Source of the DNA: Roseovarius sp.
GTDB lineage: Bacteria; Pseudomonadota; Alphaproteobacteria; Rhodobacterales; Rhodobacteraceae
Reading direction: 5' to 3'
Length of the DNA stretch: 5,238 nucleotides
NCBI GenBank assembly: GCA_023260815.1
Contig: JALQUE010000056.1
Location: 1 to 5,238, forward strand
The translations under genes were made by a program, and so were the position numbers. Positions 1 through 5,235 of the stretch are shown here, piece by piece. Below the pieces are notes generated by a model. It was not told the origin of the DNA. It made no database searches and was given only the letters and a program-made list of their open reading frames with translations. Position 1 is the first letter of the stretch. Each line of letters begins with the position of its first letter.

Positions 1-169
1 GCGCTGATGCACTCGCGACGCAGAGTGTGATCAGGCCCGTCAGGACACGGGCATCTTCATTCGATGATCGACCCCATCCGATCAGCCCACCTGTCAACGC
101 CCCCCCTGTCAACGGCCACCTGCCGCCTGTCAGTGCGCTGAAAGCGATTCCAAACAAAGGTATGACCAC
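1..169 (-). CDS. Possible 5' part of a membrane or secreted protein (runs off left edge)
   Basis: A minus-strand frame is open from a GTG at 169-167 to the window edge (about 56 codons); the preceding in-frame stop is a TGA about 20 bases upstream. The translation is hydrophobic and glycine-rich: a segment starting VIPLFGIAFSALTGG, a triple L-T-G-G repeat, then GGLIGWG, a short polar stretch (RSSNEDA) and a second hydrophobic stretch LTGLITLCVASASA. This resembles membrane-segment or export-signal sequence, but no family is recognised. Against it: there is no ATG, only GTG (169) or TTG (157), ribosome-binding signals are poor, and codon bias is only moderate. The plus strand is also open over 3-185 and reads as a proline-rich tail (PPVNA, PPVNG, LPPVS), so this could instead be the end of a plus-strand gene. 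If the minus reading is right, the gene is divergent from yjbH and shares its control region. Confidence 0.3.
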   Translation of the reverse strand, partial: MVIPLFGIAFSALTGGRWPLTGGALTGGLIGWGRSSNEDARVLTGLITLCVASASA

Positions 170-175
170 ACCTTT
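156..175. repeat. Inverted repeat AAAGGT/ACCTTT
   Basis: Perfect 6-base arms, AAAGGT at 156-161 and ACCTTT at 170-175, are separated by 8 bases. It sits over the proposed GTG start of the left-edge minus-strand frame, where it would also contain the only purine-rich stretch able to act as a ribosome-binding site. It could be an operator half-pair or a small translation-initiation hairpin. Arms this short also arise by chance. Confidence 0.35.
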
Positions 176-181
176 ACGGTT

Positions 182-195
182 CTGACTTCAGTCAG
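182..195. repeat. Inverted repeat CTGAC/GTCAG
   Basis: Perfect 5-base arms CTGAC (182-186) and GTCAG (191-195) flank a 4-base centre, and GTCAG recurs directly at 197-201. It lies between two other inverted repeats in the region upstream of yjbH. It is a candidate protein-binding site only; no known factor consensus was recognised. Confidence 0.3.
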
Positions 196-212
196 CGTCA
201 GTCCCCCAAGGT

Positions 213-227
213 GCAGGCATTGCCTGC
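213..227. repeat. 15-base palindrome GCAGGCA-T-TGCCTGC
   Basis: Perfect 7-base arms around a single T. There is no T-tract after it, and a one-base loop disfavours an RNA hairpin, so a dimeric repressor or activator operator is the more natural reading. It lies about 160 bases before yjbH and about 45 bases upstream of the possible divergent minus-strand start, a position that could serve either gene. The binding factor is unknown. Confidence 0.45.
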
Positions 228-315
228 GGTATGTGCCTCGGACTTCCAGTGACCAGAAACCACAAAGACCCATACGATTGGCGCCCAGGGTCAGTCACCG
301 ACCGGAGGCCCCCGC

Positions 316-331
316 TTAAGATTTTCTTAAC
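316..331 (+). promoter_or_regulatory. CtrA-type binding site TTAA-N7-TTAAC
   Basis: The sequence reads TTAA at 316-319, seven bases (GATTTTC), then TTAAC at 327-331. This matches exactly the TTAA-N7-TTAAC consensus known for the alphaproteobacterial response regulator CtrA. It also contains a perfect TTAAGA-TTT-TCTTAA inverted repeat. It lies 57 bases before the annotated yjbH start, a position suitable for a site overlapping a -35 element, with AT-rich sequence around 337-352 where a -10 element would be expected. Regulation by CtrA is inferred from the motif alone. No other full site was seen in the window. Confidence 0.6.
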
Positions 332-387
332 CTCTCTATGCATGAATACATTGAAAGCCGTTAAGAGGCCGCCAGAGCGCGGAATAA

Positions 388-2508
388 GTGTTGGGAATGT
401 GCGCTTTGCGATCTCGAAATGCAATGAAAGCCGCCCTCACGGTTTGCGCAATCACCAGCCTGCCCTCGGGGCCTGCCCATGCCGATCCGCGCTTGTCCAC
501 TTACGGCACCCCCGGCCTTGTCGAGATGCCGACAGCCGACGTGATGGAGGATGGCCAGCTTGCCTTGAGCTTCAGCAGGTTTGCCGACACCTCAAAGACG
601 ACCTTGTTTTTCCAGATGTTACCGCAGGTCTATGGCGCCTTTCGATACTCGGTCATTGATGATTTCAGTGTCAACGGCGCGCTCTATGACCGCAGCTTTG
701 ACATGCATATCCAATTGACCAAGGAGACAGAGCGCTGGCCCGCAATCGCGGTGGGCCTGCGAGACTTTCTGGGAACCGGGGTGTTCTCGTCGGAATATCT
801 GGTCGCCACCAAATCCCTGACCCCATCGCTCAGGGTGACGGCAGGCCTCGGCTGGGGGCGGCTTGCGGGGCGGGGCGGTTTTTCAAACCCGTTGGATGTT
901 CTGGCCGATCGGTTCGGCACCCGCCCGCCGATCGTTGTGGGCCAAGGCGGCGACGTGAACACGGATGTCTGGTTTCGCGGGGATGCCGCCCTGTTCGGCG
1001 GCGTGTCATGGGATGTCACGGACCGGCTGAACCTTGCCCTTGAATACAGTTCCGACAACTACCGGACCGAGCGCACGCGCGGTGCAACGGCCCTTGGCAG
1101 CGAGATCAACGTCGGAGCGAAATATCGCTTCGACAGTGGCTTGTCGTTGGCTGGCTACGGGAATGGCGACGGCTCGCTTGGCGTGCAACTCTCCTTTGAT
1201 GTCAACCCGCGCAAAGCCCCGTTCCATGCGGGGAGCGAAGGCGCAGGCACCGCCCTGGCCCCAAGGTTGACCTATGCCGTGACAAGCTGGAACATTCCAC
1301 TTGGAACGCGGGATCCCCGCGCACCGATGGACGCGCCCACCGCGCTGAAGGCGCAGGGCCTGCAGCTCGACGGCCTCCAGCAACGGGGCGACACGCTGGT
1401 TGCCCATATCGAGAACCAGAGATGGCTCAAACAGGCGCAGGCAGTCGGACGCGCGGCGCGCGTCCTGGCCCGTATCTCGCCTGACGATGTTCGAAGCTTC
1501 GAGATCATTCTGCAAAAGAAGGGCTTGCCGATCACATCGGTGACGGTGGCGCGGCAGGACCTTTATGAGCTGGAGAATGACATCGACGGATCAGGGCAAA
1601 GCTACACCCGCGCCACGATCAGTGATGCGCCGATCACGCAGGCGTCGGCACCGCTGCCCGACACCCGGGTTTTCGACTATAGCTTTACGCCTTATTTCCG
1701 GTTTTCCTTCTTCGATCCGGACGAGCCGCTGCGCTATGAAATCGGCCCGCAGCTGAACCTCAGCTACACGCCCTTCACGGGCCTGACCGTTGCCACGACT
1801 ATCCGCTATCCGTTGGACAGCACCATCGATGATGCCACGCGCCAGTCGGACTCGGTTTTGCCGCGGGTGCGCAGTGACACCGTGCGCTACGCAAGGGAAA
1901 CAGACCTCGAGATCACAACCCTGACCGCCGAATATCTGTTCCGCCCCGCAACCGACATGTTCGGACGGGTCACCGCCGGGTATCTGGAACCCATGTTCGC
2001 GGGTCTGTCCGCCGAGCTGCTCTGGGCTCCGATCGACAGTCGCCTGGCCCTTGGCGTGGAACTCAACTATGTCCGCCAAAGGGATTTTGACGGCCTTCTC
2101 GGGCTTCAGGATTATGATGTCACGACGGGCCATGCATCCGCCTATTATGACTTCGGCAACGGCTTTCATGGCCAGGTCGATGCCGGGCGATATCTTGCCG
2201 GGGATTGGGGGGCCACGTTCACCCTCAAGCGGGAATTCAACAGCGGTATCCAGGTCGGTGGCTTCTTTACGTTGACCGATGTGCCCTTCAGTCAATTCGG
2301 CGAAGGCTCGTTCGACAAGGGCATCACGCTGGAGGTGCCATTGACATGGTTTACCGGGGCACCCAGCAGAAACCGCGTCGGCACCACGATCCGCCCCATC
2401 GTGCGGGACGGTGGCGCGCGTCTGGACGTCTCAACCAGGCTTTATGACTTCATCCGCGATGCGCGCGGGCAGGAACTCAAAGACGGCTGGGGGCGTTTCT
2501 ACCGATGA
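388..2508 (+). CDS. yjbH: YjbH-family exopolysaccharide outer-membrane beta-barrel protein
   Basis: Outer-membrane protein of the YjbH/GfcD family, associated with production or export of exopolysaccharide or group 4 capsule; its exact biochemical role is not established. The N-terminus has a signal peptide with a likely cleavage after A-H-A (residues 30-32). The family hallmark YGTPGL-x-EMP-TA-x(5)-DGQLALSFSRF follows at 39-65. Residues about 60-275 and 430-660 are rich in alternating aromatic/polar beta strands. Between them, about 300-405, lies a non-barrel, probably periplasmic, segment. The C-terminal signature GEGSFDKG (638-645) and RPIVRDGGARL (669-679) is typical of the family, as is the length of about 700 residues. 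Starts at GTG 388 (GGAA 3 bases upstream), ATG 397 and ATG 424 are all possible; 424 gives the most compact signal peptide but has no ribosome-binding site. The stop overlaps the yjbF start (ATGA), indicating translational coupling. A CtrA-like site precedes it. Confidence 0.93.
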   Translation: MLGMCALRSRNAMKAALTVCAITSLPSGPAHADPRLSTYGTPGLVEMPTADVMEDGQLALSFSRFADTSKTTLFFQMLPQVYGAFRYSVIDDFSVNGALYDRSFDMHIQLTKETERWPAIAVGLRDFLGTGVFSSEYLVATKSLTPSLRVTAGLGWGRLAGRGGFSNPLDVLADRFGTRPPIVVGQGGDVNTDVWFRGDAALFGGVSWDVTDRLNLALEYSSDNYRTERTRGATALGSEINVGAKYRFDSGLSLAGYGNGDGSLGVQLSFDVNPRKAPFHAGSEGAGTALAPRLTYAVTSWNIPLGTRDPRAPMDAPTALKAQGLQLDGLQQRGDTLVAHIENQRWLKQAQAVGRAARVLARISPDDVRSFEIILQKKGLPITSVTVARQDLYELENDIDGSGQSYTRATISDAPITQASAPLPDTRVFDYSFTPYFRFSFFDPDEPLRYEIGPQLNLSYTPFTGLTVATTIRYPLDSTIDDATRQSDSVLPRVRSDTVRYARETDLEITTLTAEYLFRPATDMFGRVTAGYLEPMFAGLSAELLWAPIDSRLALGVELNYVRQRDFDGLLGLQDYDVTTGHASAYYDFGNGFHGQVDAGRYLAGDWGATFTLKREFNSGIQVGGFFTLTDVPFSQFGEGSFDKGITLEVPLTWFTGAPSRNRVGTTIRPIVRDGGARLDVSTRLYDFIRDARGQELKDGWGRFYR

Positions 2509-3143
2509 GAATTGCCATCTTATCCCTTTGCCTCAGTGGCCTCATGCTGGCGGGATGCAGCTCTCGTCACACGAACGGCATGGCCGATTTGCGCGGGTTA
2601 CTGCAAGGCGATGCCCCGTCCGAACGCTTCGTGGCCCTGTTCGACGAACAGGCGCCCGCAGTTGAGCTTTTGTTCCTGCGCACGCAATCTGTGTCGCGGC
2701 TGCTGCTGAGCCATGAAAATGCCGGTGTCCTCACCTGGATGAGTATCGAAGGCGCAACGCTGAGGACGCGAAATGGCTTCATCGTGGGCACCAACGGCTT
2801 TTTCGAGGGGCTTCAGGCCGCCCACATCGACGCGGTGGCCCAGCTCGTTCTGGCCGAACGGACAGGGCAGGCTGAACGACTCCACACGTACCTGGACGGC
2901 AATAACGACATCTCCATTCACAGTTACCGCTGCGACATCCGCCCCACGGGCAACGAGATGGTCACAATCAAGGGCCAGACCACCCCCACACGCCGTATCG
3001 AGGAGCGATGCGGGAACCAGACGGATGACTTCACGAATATCTACTGGGTGAGCAACGGTGCAATCCTGCAAGCGACCCAATGGATCGGGCCGATCGCGGG
3101 CGCACTCAGGACAAGGCAAGTCGACATATACGAGGGCGATTAA
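2505..3143 (+). CDS. yjbF: YjbF/GfcB-type exopolysaccharide lipoprotein
   Basis: Predicted outer-membrane lipoprotein that partners YjbH in exopolysaccharide or capsule secretion. The signal peptide (residues 1-17) ends in the lipobox L-A-G-C with Cys18 as the lipidated residue. Ser at the +2 position favours sorting to the outer membrane rather than retention in the inner membrane. The C-terminal half carries features I associate with this family: SYRCDI, then TRRIEERCG, F-T-N-IYWVSNG and QATQWIGP (about 140-197). Cys143 and Cys169 could form a disulphide in the periplasm. The length of 212 residues is usual for the family. The ATG overlaps the yjbH stop by 4 bases, and a GGGGGCG stretch about 10 bases upstream could serve as ribosome-binding site, so translation is probably coupled. 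In E. coli the order is yjbE-F-G-H; here the lipoprotein follows the barrel gene, with no yjbE or yjbG in the window. Confidence 0.88.
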   Translation: MRIAILSLCLSGLMLAGCSSRHTNGMADLRGLLQGDAPSERFVALFDEQAPAVELLFLRTQSVSRLLLSHENAGVLTWMSIEGATLRTRNGFIVGTNGFFEGLQAAHIDAVAQLVLAERTGQAERLHTYLDGNNDISIHSYRCDIRPTGNEMVTIKGQTTPTRRIEERCGNQTDDFTNIYWVSNGAILQATQWIGPIAGALRTRQVDIYEGD

Positions 3144-3508
3144 GCCGTTGCTTTTAAATATAAATCTTGTCGTATCGCATGACTCCAAGATGCCGGTGTT
3201 ACGCACACAGCCCGCGTGTCACGCAACGATCATCACAAATGACATCGGCCAGTCCCGAAGGTGAATGACCTGAATCCGAATGACGTGGAAGAATTCTTGT
3301 GTTTTCGTCACAAAACGTTACACTAATAGCCATCAAACGAACCAGAACGTGCCAAAATACGAGACGCGTTATGCTGACGCAGATGTTTTTAACTTGGATT
3401 ATTTACCTTTGCCAATTGCCTTTTAAGCCGTTTTTTTCAATGGTATCAGGTGTCTAAAAGTCCACCAAGGCGATCTGGCCTCGCAACATCGAAGATTTCG
3501 GGAAAAAT
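3144..3508. other. AT-rich intergenic region between yjbF and the regulator gene
   Basis: This 365-base stretch has no convincing gene and no clear intrinsic terminator after yjbF. It holds three AATGAC copies (3238, 3264, 3279), an inverted repeat at 3297-3313, and the 10-mer TTAAGCCGTT at 3140-3149 and again at 3423-3432. Base composition turns strongly AT-rich from about 3380 to 3440, including a run of seven T at 3431-3437. This is the likely location of the promoter for the downstream regulator, although no clear -10/-35 pair could be assigned. A 28-codon open frame at 3371-3457 is discussed as a finding. Confidence 0.5.
3297..3313. repeat. Inverted repeat TTGTG-N7-CACAA
   Basis: Perfect 5-base arms TTGTG (3297-3301) and CACAA (3309-3313). 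A second, offset pair, GTTTT (3301-3305) and AAAAC (3312-3316), overlaps it, and GTGT at 3299 and ACAC at 3320 form a wider imperfect pair. The dyad lies about 200 bases upstream of the winged-helix gene and could be an operator, possibly for that regulator itself. This is inferred from symmetry and position only. Confidence 0.35.
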
Positions 3509-3817
3509 ATGATCATGGTGGATTCAAATGTCCTTTCAGCGATGGCCCGCCTGCGTATCGCATTGAAAACCCTTGAAGCGGATCTGGGCATGAAAGATCT
3601 GAGCCCCGCTGAGTTGGACGCGCTGGCAGCTACGGTGCAACTGTCTGAATCACAAGTATATTTCAAAGCGGCGGACTTGGCGAAGCATCCGCTTTTGGAT
3701 CAGATTTCGAGAGCCAGCAAATACAGGGTCATTCACTCGCTCGAAGAGCGTGGGCTGCTGAAAATGGTCACGCATGAAGGGCGAAAGAGATACATTCTCA
3801 GCACCGAAGATCTTTGA
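3509..3817 (+). CDS. Small winged-helix (MarR-like) transcriptional regulator
   Basis: Predicted cytoplasmic DNA-binding protein of 102 residues. An N-terminal helix (about 5-30) and a second helix starting LSPAELDALAA (31-41) precede a helix-turn-helix: AADLAKH (54-60), then ISRASKYRVIHSLEERGLL (66-84), whose S-R-x-S-x-Y-R-x-I-x-x-L-E-E-R-G-L pattern is typical of MarR/winged-helix recognition helices. A short wing follows (KMVTHEGRKRYIL, 85-97). At 102 residues it is shorter than classical MarR proteins (about 140-150) and lacks a C-terminal dimerisation helix, so the N-terminal helix may dimerise instead. No ligand-binding or receiver domain is visible. GGGA at 3500-3503 gives 5-base spacing to ATG 3509; ATG 3515 is an alternative. 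It lies downstream of yjbHF in the same orientation but 365 bases away, so it is probably transcribed separately. Its target is unknown; surface-polysaccharide control is a guess from location. Confidence 0.75.
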   Translation: MIMVDSNVLSAMARLRIALKTLEADLGMKDLSPAELDALAATVQLSESQVYFKAADLAKHPLLDQISRASKYRVIHSLEERGLLKMVTHEGRKRYILSTEDL

Positions 3818-3848
3818 AACGCCTCTGGCGGAACAGAACGAACATGTC

Positions 3849-3882
3849 TTGTTAACCGCGTCAAACACCTTATTTTTATAGT
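3849..3882 (+). promoter_or_regulatory. Possible promoter for the transporter gene
   Basis: TTGTTA at 3849-3854 could act as a -35 element with TATTTT at 3871-3876 (16-base spacing) as -10; TATAGT at 3877-3882 is an alternative -10 without a good -35 partner. This is the only AT-rich patch between the winged-helix gene and the transporter. Neither pairing is strong. Confidence 0.3.
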
Positions 3883-3908
3883 AAATTTCACAGTTAGGCC
3901 AGAAGGCG

Positions 3909-3938
3909 GGACGCCGGAAAGGCGTCCGGACGTCCGGA
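3909..3938 (+). promoter_or_regulatory. GC-rich hairpin and overlapping palindrome on the transporter start
   Basis: GGACGCC (3909-3915), loop GGAAA and GGCGTCC (3921-3927) form a perfect 7-base-pair hairpin. Overlapping it, 3925-3938 is a perfect 14-base palindrome (TCCGGACGTCCGGA) that also contains two tandem copies of CGTCCGGA (3923-3930, 3931-3938). The only good ribosome-binding sequence, GGAGG at 3936-3940, is partly inside the palindrome. In RNA the two structures would compete, one hiding the ribosome-binding site. With no T-tract it does not look like an intrinsic terminator. It may be a translational control element or an operator. Confidence 0.5.
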
Positions 3939-3942
3939 GGGT

Positions 3943-5118
3943 TTGGGCATCACCTATTTCAAGAGCTTATCCGCCGCAGGCTTTGCCGCAACCGCGATCA
4001 GCTATGGCCCCGGACGTGTAGGGTTCGGACTATTCGTACCGGAGTTCAGTACAACCTTTTCGATGTCGGCCACCGCGGTCGGCCTTGTCTCAAGTCTTGG
4101 GTTTTCCGGATTTTTGATAGCCCTTCTGATTGCCCAGGCCCTGCTTGAACGCAGAGGTCCGGAGGCACCGGTTTTGTGCGGGCTTGGCGCGGCGACCATC
4201 GGCATCGGGATCGTGACCGTCGCGCCGAATGTGCCCGTTCTGGCCATCGGCGTTTTCTTCGCCGCGGCAAGCGCGGGCTTTGCATGGACGCCGTTCAATG
4301 ACGCGGTCCACCGCAAGATCCGGGATGTCGACCGCCCGACAGCCCTGTCCGAGATCAGCACCGGCACCAGCCTGGGGATCGCAGGCGCCGGGCTCGCTGC
4401 GATGATTATGGTTTACACAGGCGTGACATGGCGATCCTGCTGGGCGTTTTTCATGCTGGCAAGCGCGGCTGCATTCGTTGCGAACTGGCGCGCGCTGCGC
4501 CAGGTCGAGAAGGCCCCTGATGTCACCGCCACCCATCGCTGGCGCAGCTTGTGGGCCGCCAGCGCTGTGCCGCTTTTCGCGCTTGCGTTCGTCTATGGGA
4601 CGACATCGGCGATCTTCATTTCGTTCGCCGCCAAGCATATGTCCCAACGTGGCGGTGTGCCCGGTGTCGACGTCGCAGCGACGCCCGCACTTGTGTTCAT
4701 CTGCCTTGGAGCATTCGGCCTTGTAGGGCTGCTTGCGGGACGCTTGCGACAGGGTCTTGGCCTTGTCTGGCTGCTCCGACTGGTGCTGCTGGCTGGGGTG
4801 GGTTCTGTCCTTCTGGTGGCAGCGGCGCCCAACACATGGGCGGGCCTGGTTGGGGCATCGGGGCTGCAGGGTGTGCATATCATGGTCACCAGCGCGATCC
4901 TTGCGTTCTGGTCCGAACGTCTGTTTCCGGGCTTGCCTGCCCGCAGCTTTACGGCGGCGTTGCTGGCCAGTGCGGTCGGCAGCGTGCTTGGCCCCGCCGT
5001 GGCAGGCACGCTGTACGATACCCACGGTGCAGAGTTGATGTTTGTCGCGACGGCGGCTTTGCCCGCAATCTTGCTGACGGTTCTGCGTGACCGTCACATA
5101 CAGGAAACCCCGGCATAG
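3943..5118 (+). CDS. Major facilitator superfamily transporter, YbfB/YjiJ-like
   Basis: Inner-membrane secondary transporter of 391 residues with 12 predicted membrane segments at about 10-34, 44-68, 76-94, 97-117, 142-160, 165-182, 204-230, 247-266, 273-294, 298-322, 337-357 and 363-381, split by a cytoplasmic loop at 183-203 into the usual 6+6 halves. The first segment carries YGPGRVGFGLFVPEF, resembling the G-R-x-G-F/F-G-x-x-x-P pattern of YbfB/YjiJ-type carriers. E-R-R-G at 69-72 occupies the short loop between helices 2 and 3. The repeat-like G-x-x-x-G-P in AVGSVLGPAVAGTLYD (344-359) is typical of helix 11 in MFS proteins. Substrate and direction cannot be read from sequence. The only upstream start in frame is TTG 3943; GGAGG (3936-3940) lies just 2 bases before it, closer than normal. 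The next ATG (4063) would delete helix 1. It probably forms its own unit, separated from the regulator by 125 bases. Confidence 0.85.
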   Translation: MGITYFKSLSAAGFAATAISYGPGRVGFGLFVPEFSTTFSMSATAVGLVSSLGFSGFLIALLIAQALLERRGPEAPVLCGLGAATIGIGIVTVAPNVPVLAIGVFFAAASAGFAWTPFNDAVHRKIRDVDRPTALSEISTGTSLGIAGAGLAAMIMVYTGVTWRSCWAFFMLASAAAFVANWRALRQVEKAPDVTATHRWRSLWAASAVPLFALAFVYGTTSAIFISFAAKHMSQRGGVPGVDVAATPALVFICLGAFGLVGLLAGRLRQGLGLVWLLRLVLLAGVGSVLLVAAAPNTWAGLVGASGLQGVHIMVTSAILAFWSERLFPGLPARSFTAALLASAVGSVLGPAVAGTLYDTHGAELMFVATAALPAILLTVLRDRHIQETPA

Positions 5119-5228
5119 CGCCGCCGGCACGCAGACACGAACGGCCCGGATATCCGCCAAGGCCATGAGGGCGCCCGATTTCAGCCACATAAACACCCCT
5201 CGCACCGGGTAGGGTCGTGGTTTTATTG

Positions 5229-5235
5229 AAGGTGA
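5229..5235 (+). promoter_or_regulatory. Possible ribosome-binding site of a gene beyond the right edge
   Basis: AAGGTGA, of which AGGTGA matches the canonical Shine-Dalgarno complement, occurs 3 bases before the window ends after an AT-rich patch (GGTTTTATTGAA). A start codon would be expected just outside the window. The remaining sequence from 5119 shows no gene and no clear terminator. Confidence 0.25.

Larger units (their letters stand above)
170..387. promoter_or_regulatory. Control region upstream of yjbH
   Basis: No convincing gene lies here; short open frames on both strands lack ribosome-binding sites and domain-like sequence. The stretch contains inverted repeats at 182-195 and 213-227, a CtrA-like site at 316-331 and an AT-richer segment from about 316 to 356 that is the likeliest place for the yjbH promoter. 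TTAAGA occurs at 316 and 361, with its inverse TCTTAA at 325. No confident -10/-35 pair could be assigned, as expected for a promoter that depends on an activator. Confidence 0.5.

Noticed and set aside
90..133. CCTGTCA direct repeats as iterons or a CRISPR-like array
   Set aside because: There are only three short copies, with unequal spacing (15 and 21 bases), and they are explained by repeated L-T-G-G codons on the minus strand or P-P-V on the plus strand.
231..659. Plus-strand open frame of 142 codons overlapping the yjbH start
   Set aside because: It overlaps the signal peptide and N-terminal YjbH motif in another frame, and its composition is that of out-of-frame translation.
1591..2295. 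Minus-strand open frame of 234 codons opposite yjbH
   Set aside because: The plus strand carries well-conserved YjbH motifs through this region; the antisense translation shows no recognisable fold and no ribosome-binding site.
3144..3200. Terminator directly after yjbF
   Set aside because: The sequence is AT-rich, but no stable stem precedes any T-run; the T-run at 3431-3437 also lacks a stem before it.
2598..3206. Minus-strand open frame of 202 codons opposite yjbF
   Set aside because: yjbF is supported by a lipobox, family motifs and overlap with yjbH; the antisense frame has none of these.
3909..3927. Intrinsic terminator after the winged-helix gene
   Set aside because: The 7-bp GC-rich stem is not followed by a T-tract but by another palindrome and the transporter's ribosome-binding site.
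5110..5127. Terminator hairpin at the end of the transporter gene
   Set aside because: CCGGC/GCCGG gives only five base pairs with an 8-base loop, overlaps the stop codon region and lacks a T-run.
4090..5205. Long minus-strand open frame (371 codons) opposite the transporter
   Set aside because: Its translation is rich in Arg, Gln, His, Cys and Gly with no domain-like pattern. The plus strand over the same bases encodes a clear 12-helix transporter, so this is an antisense shadow of GC-rich coding DNA.
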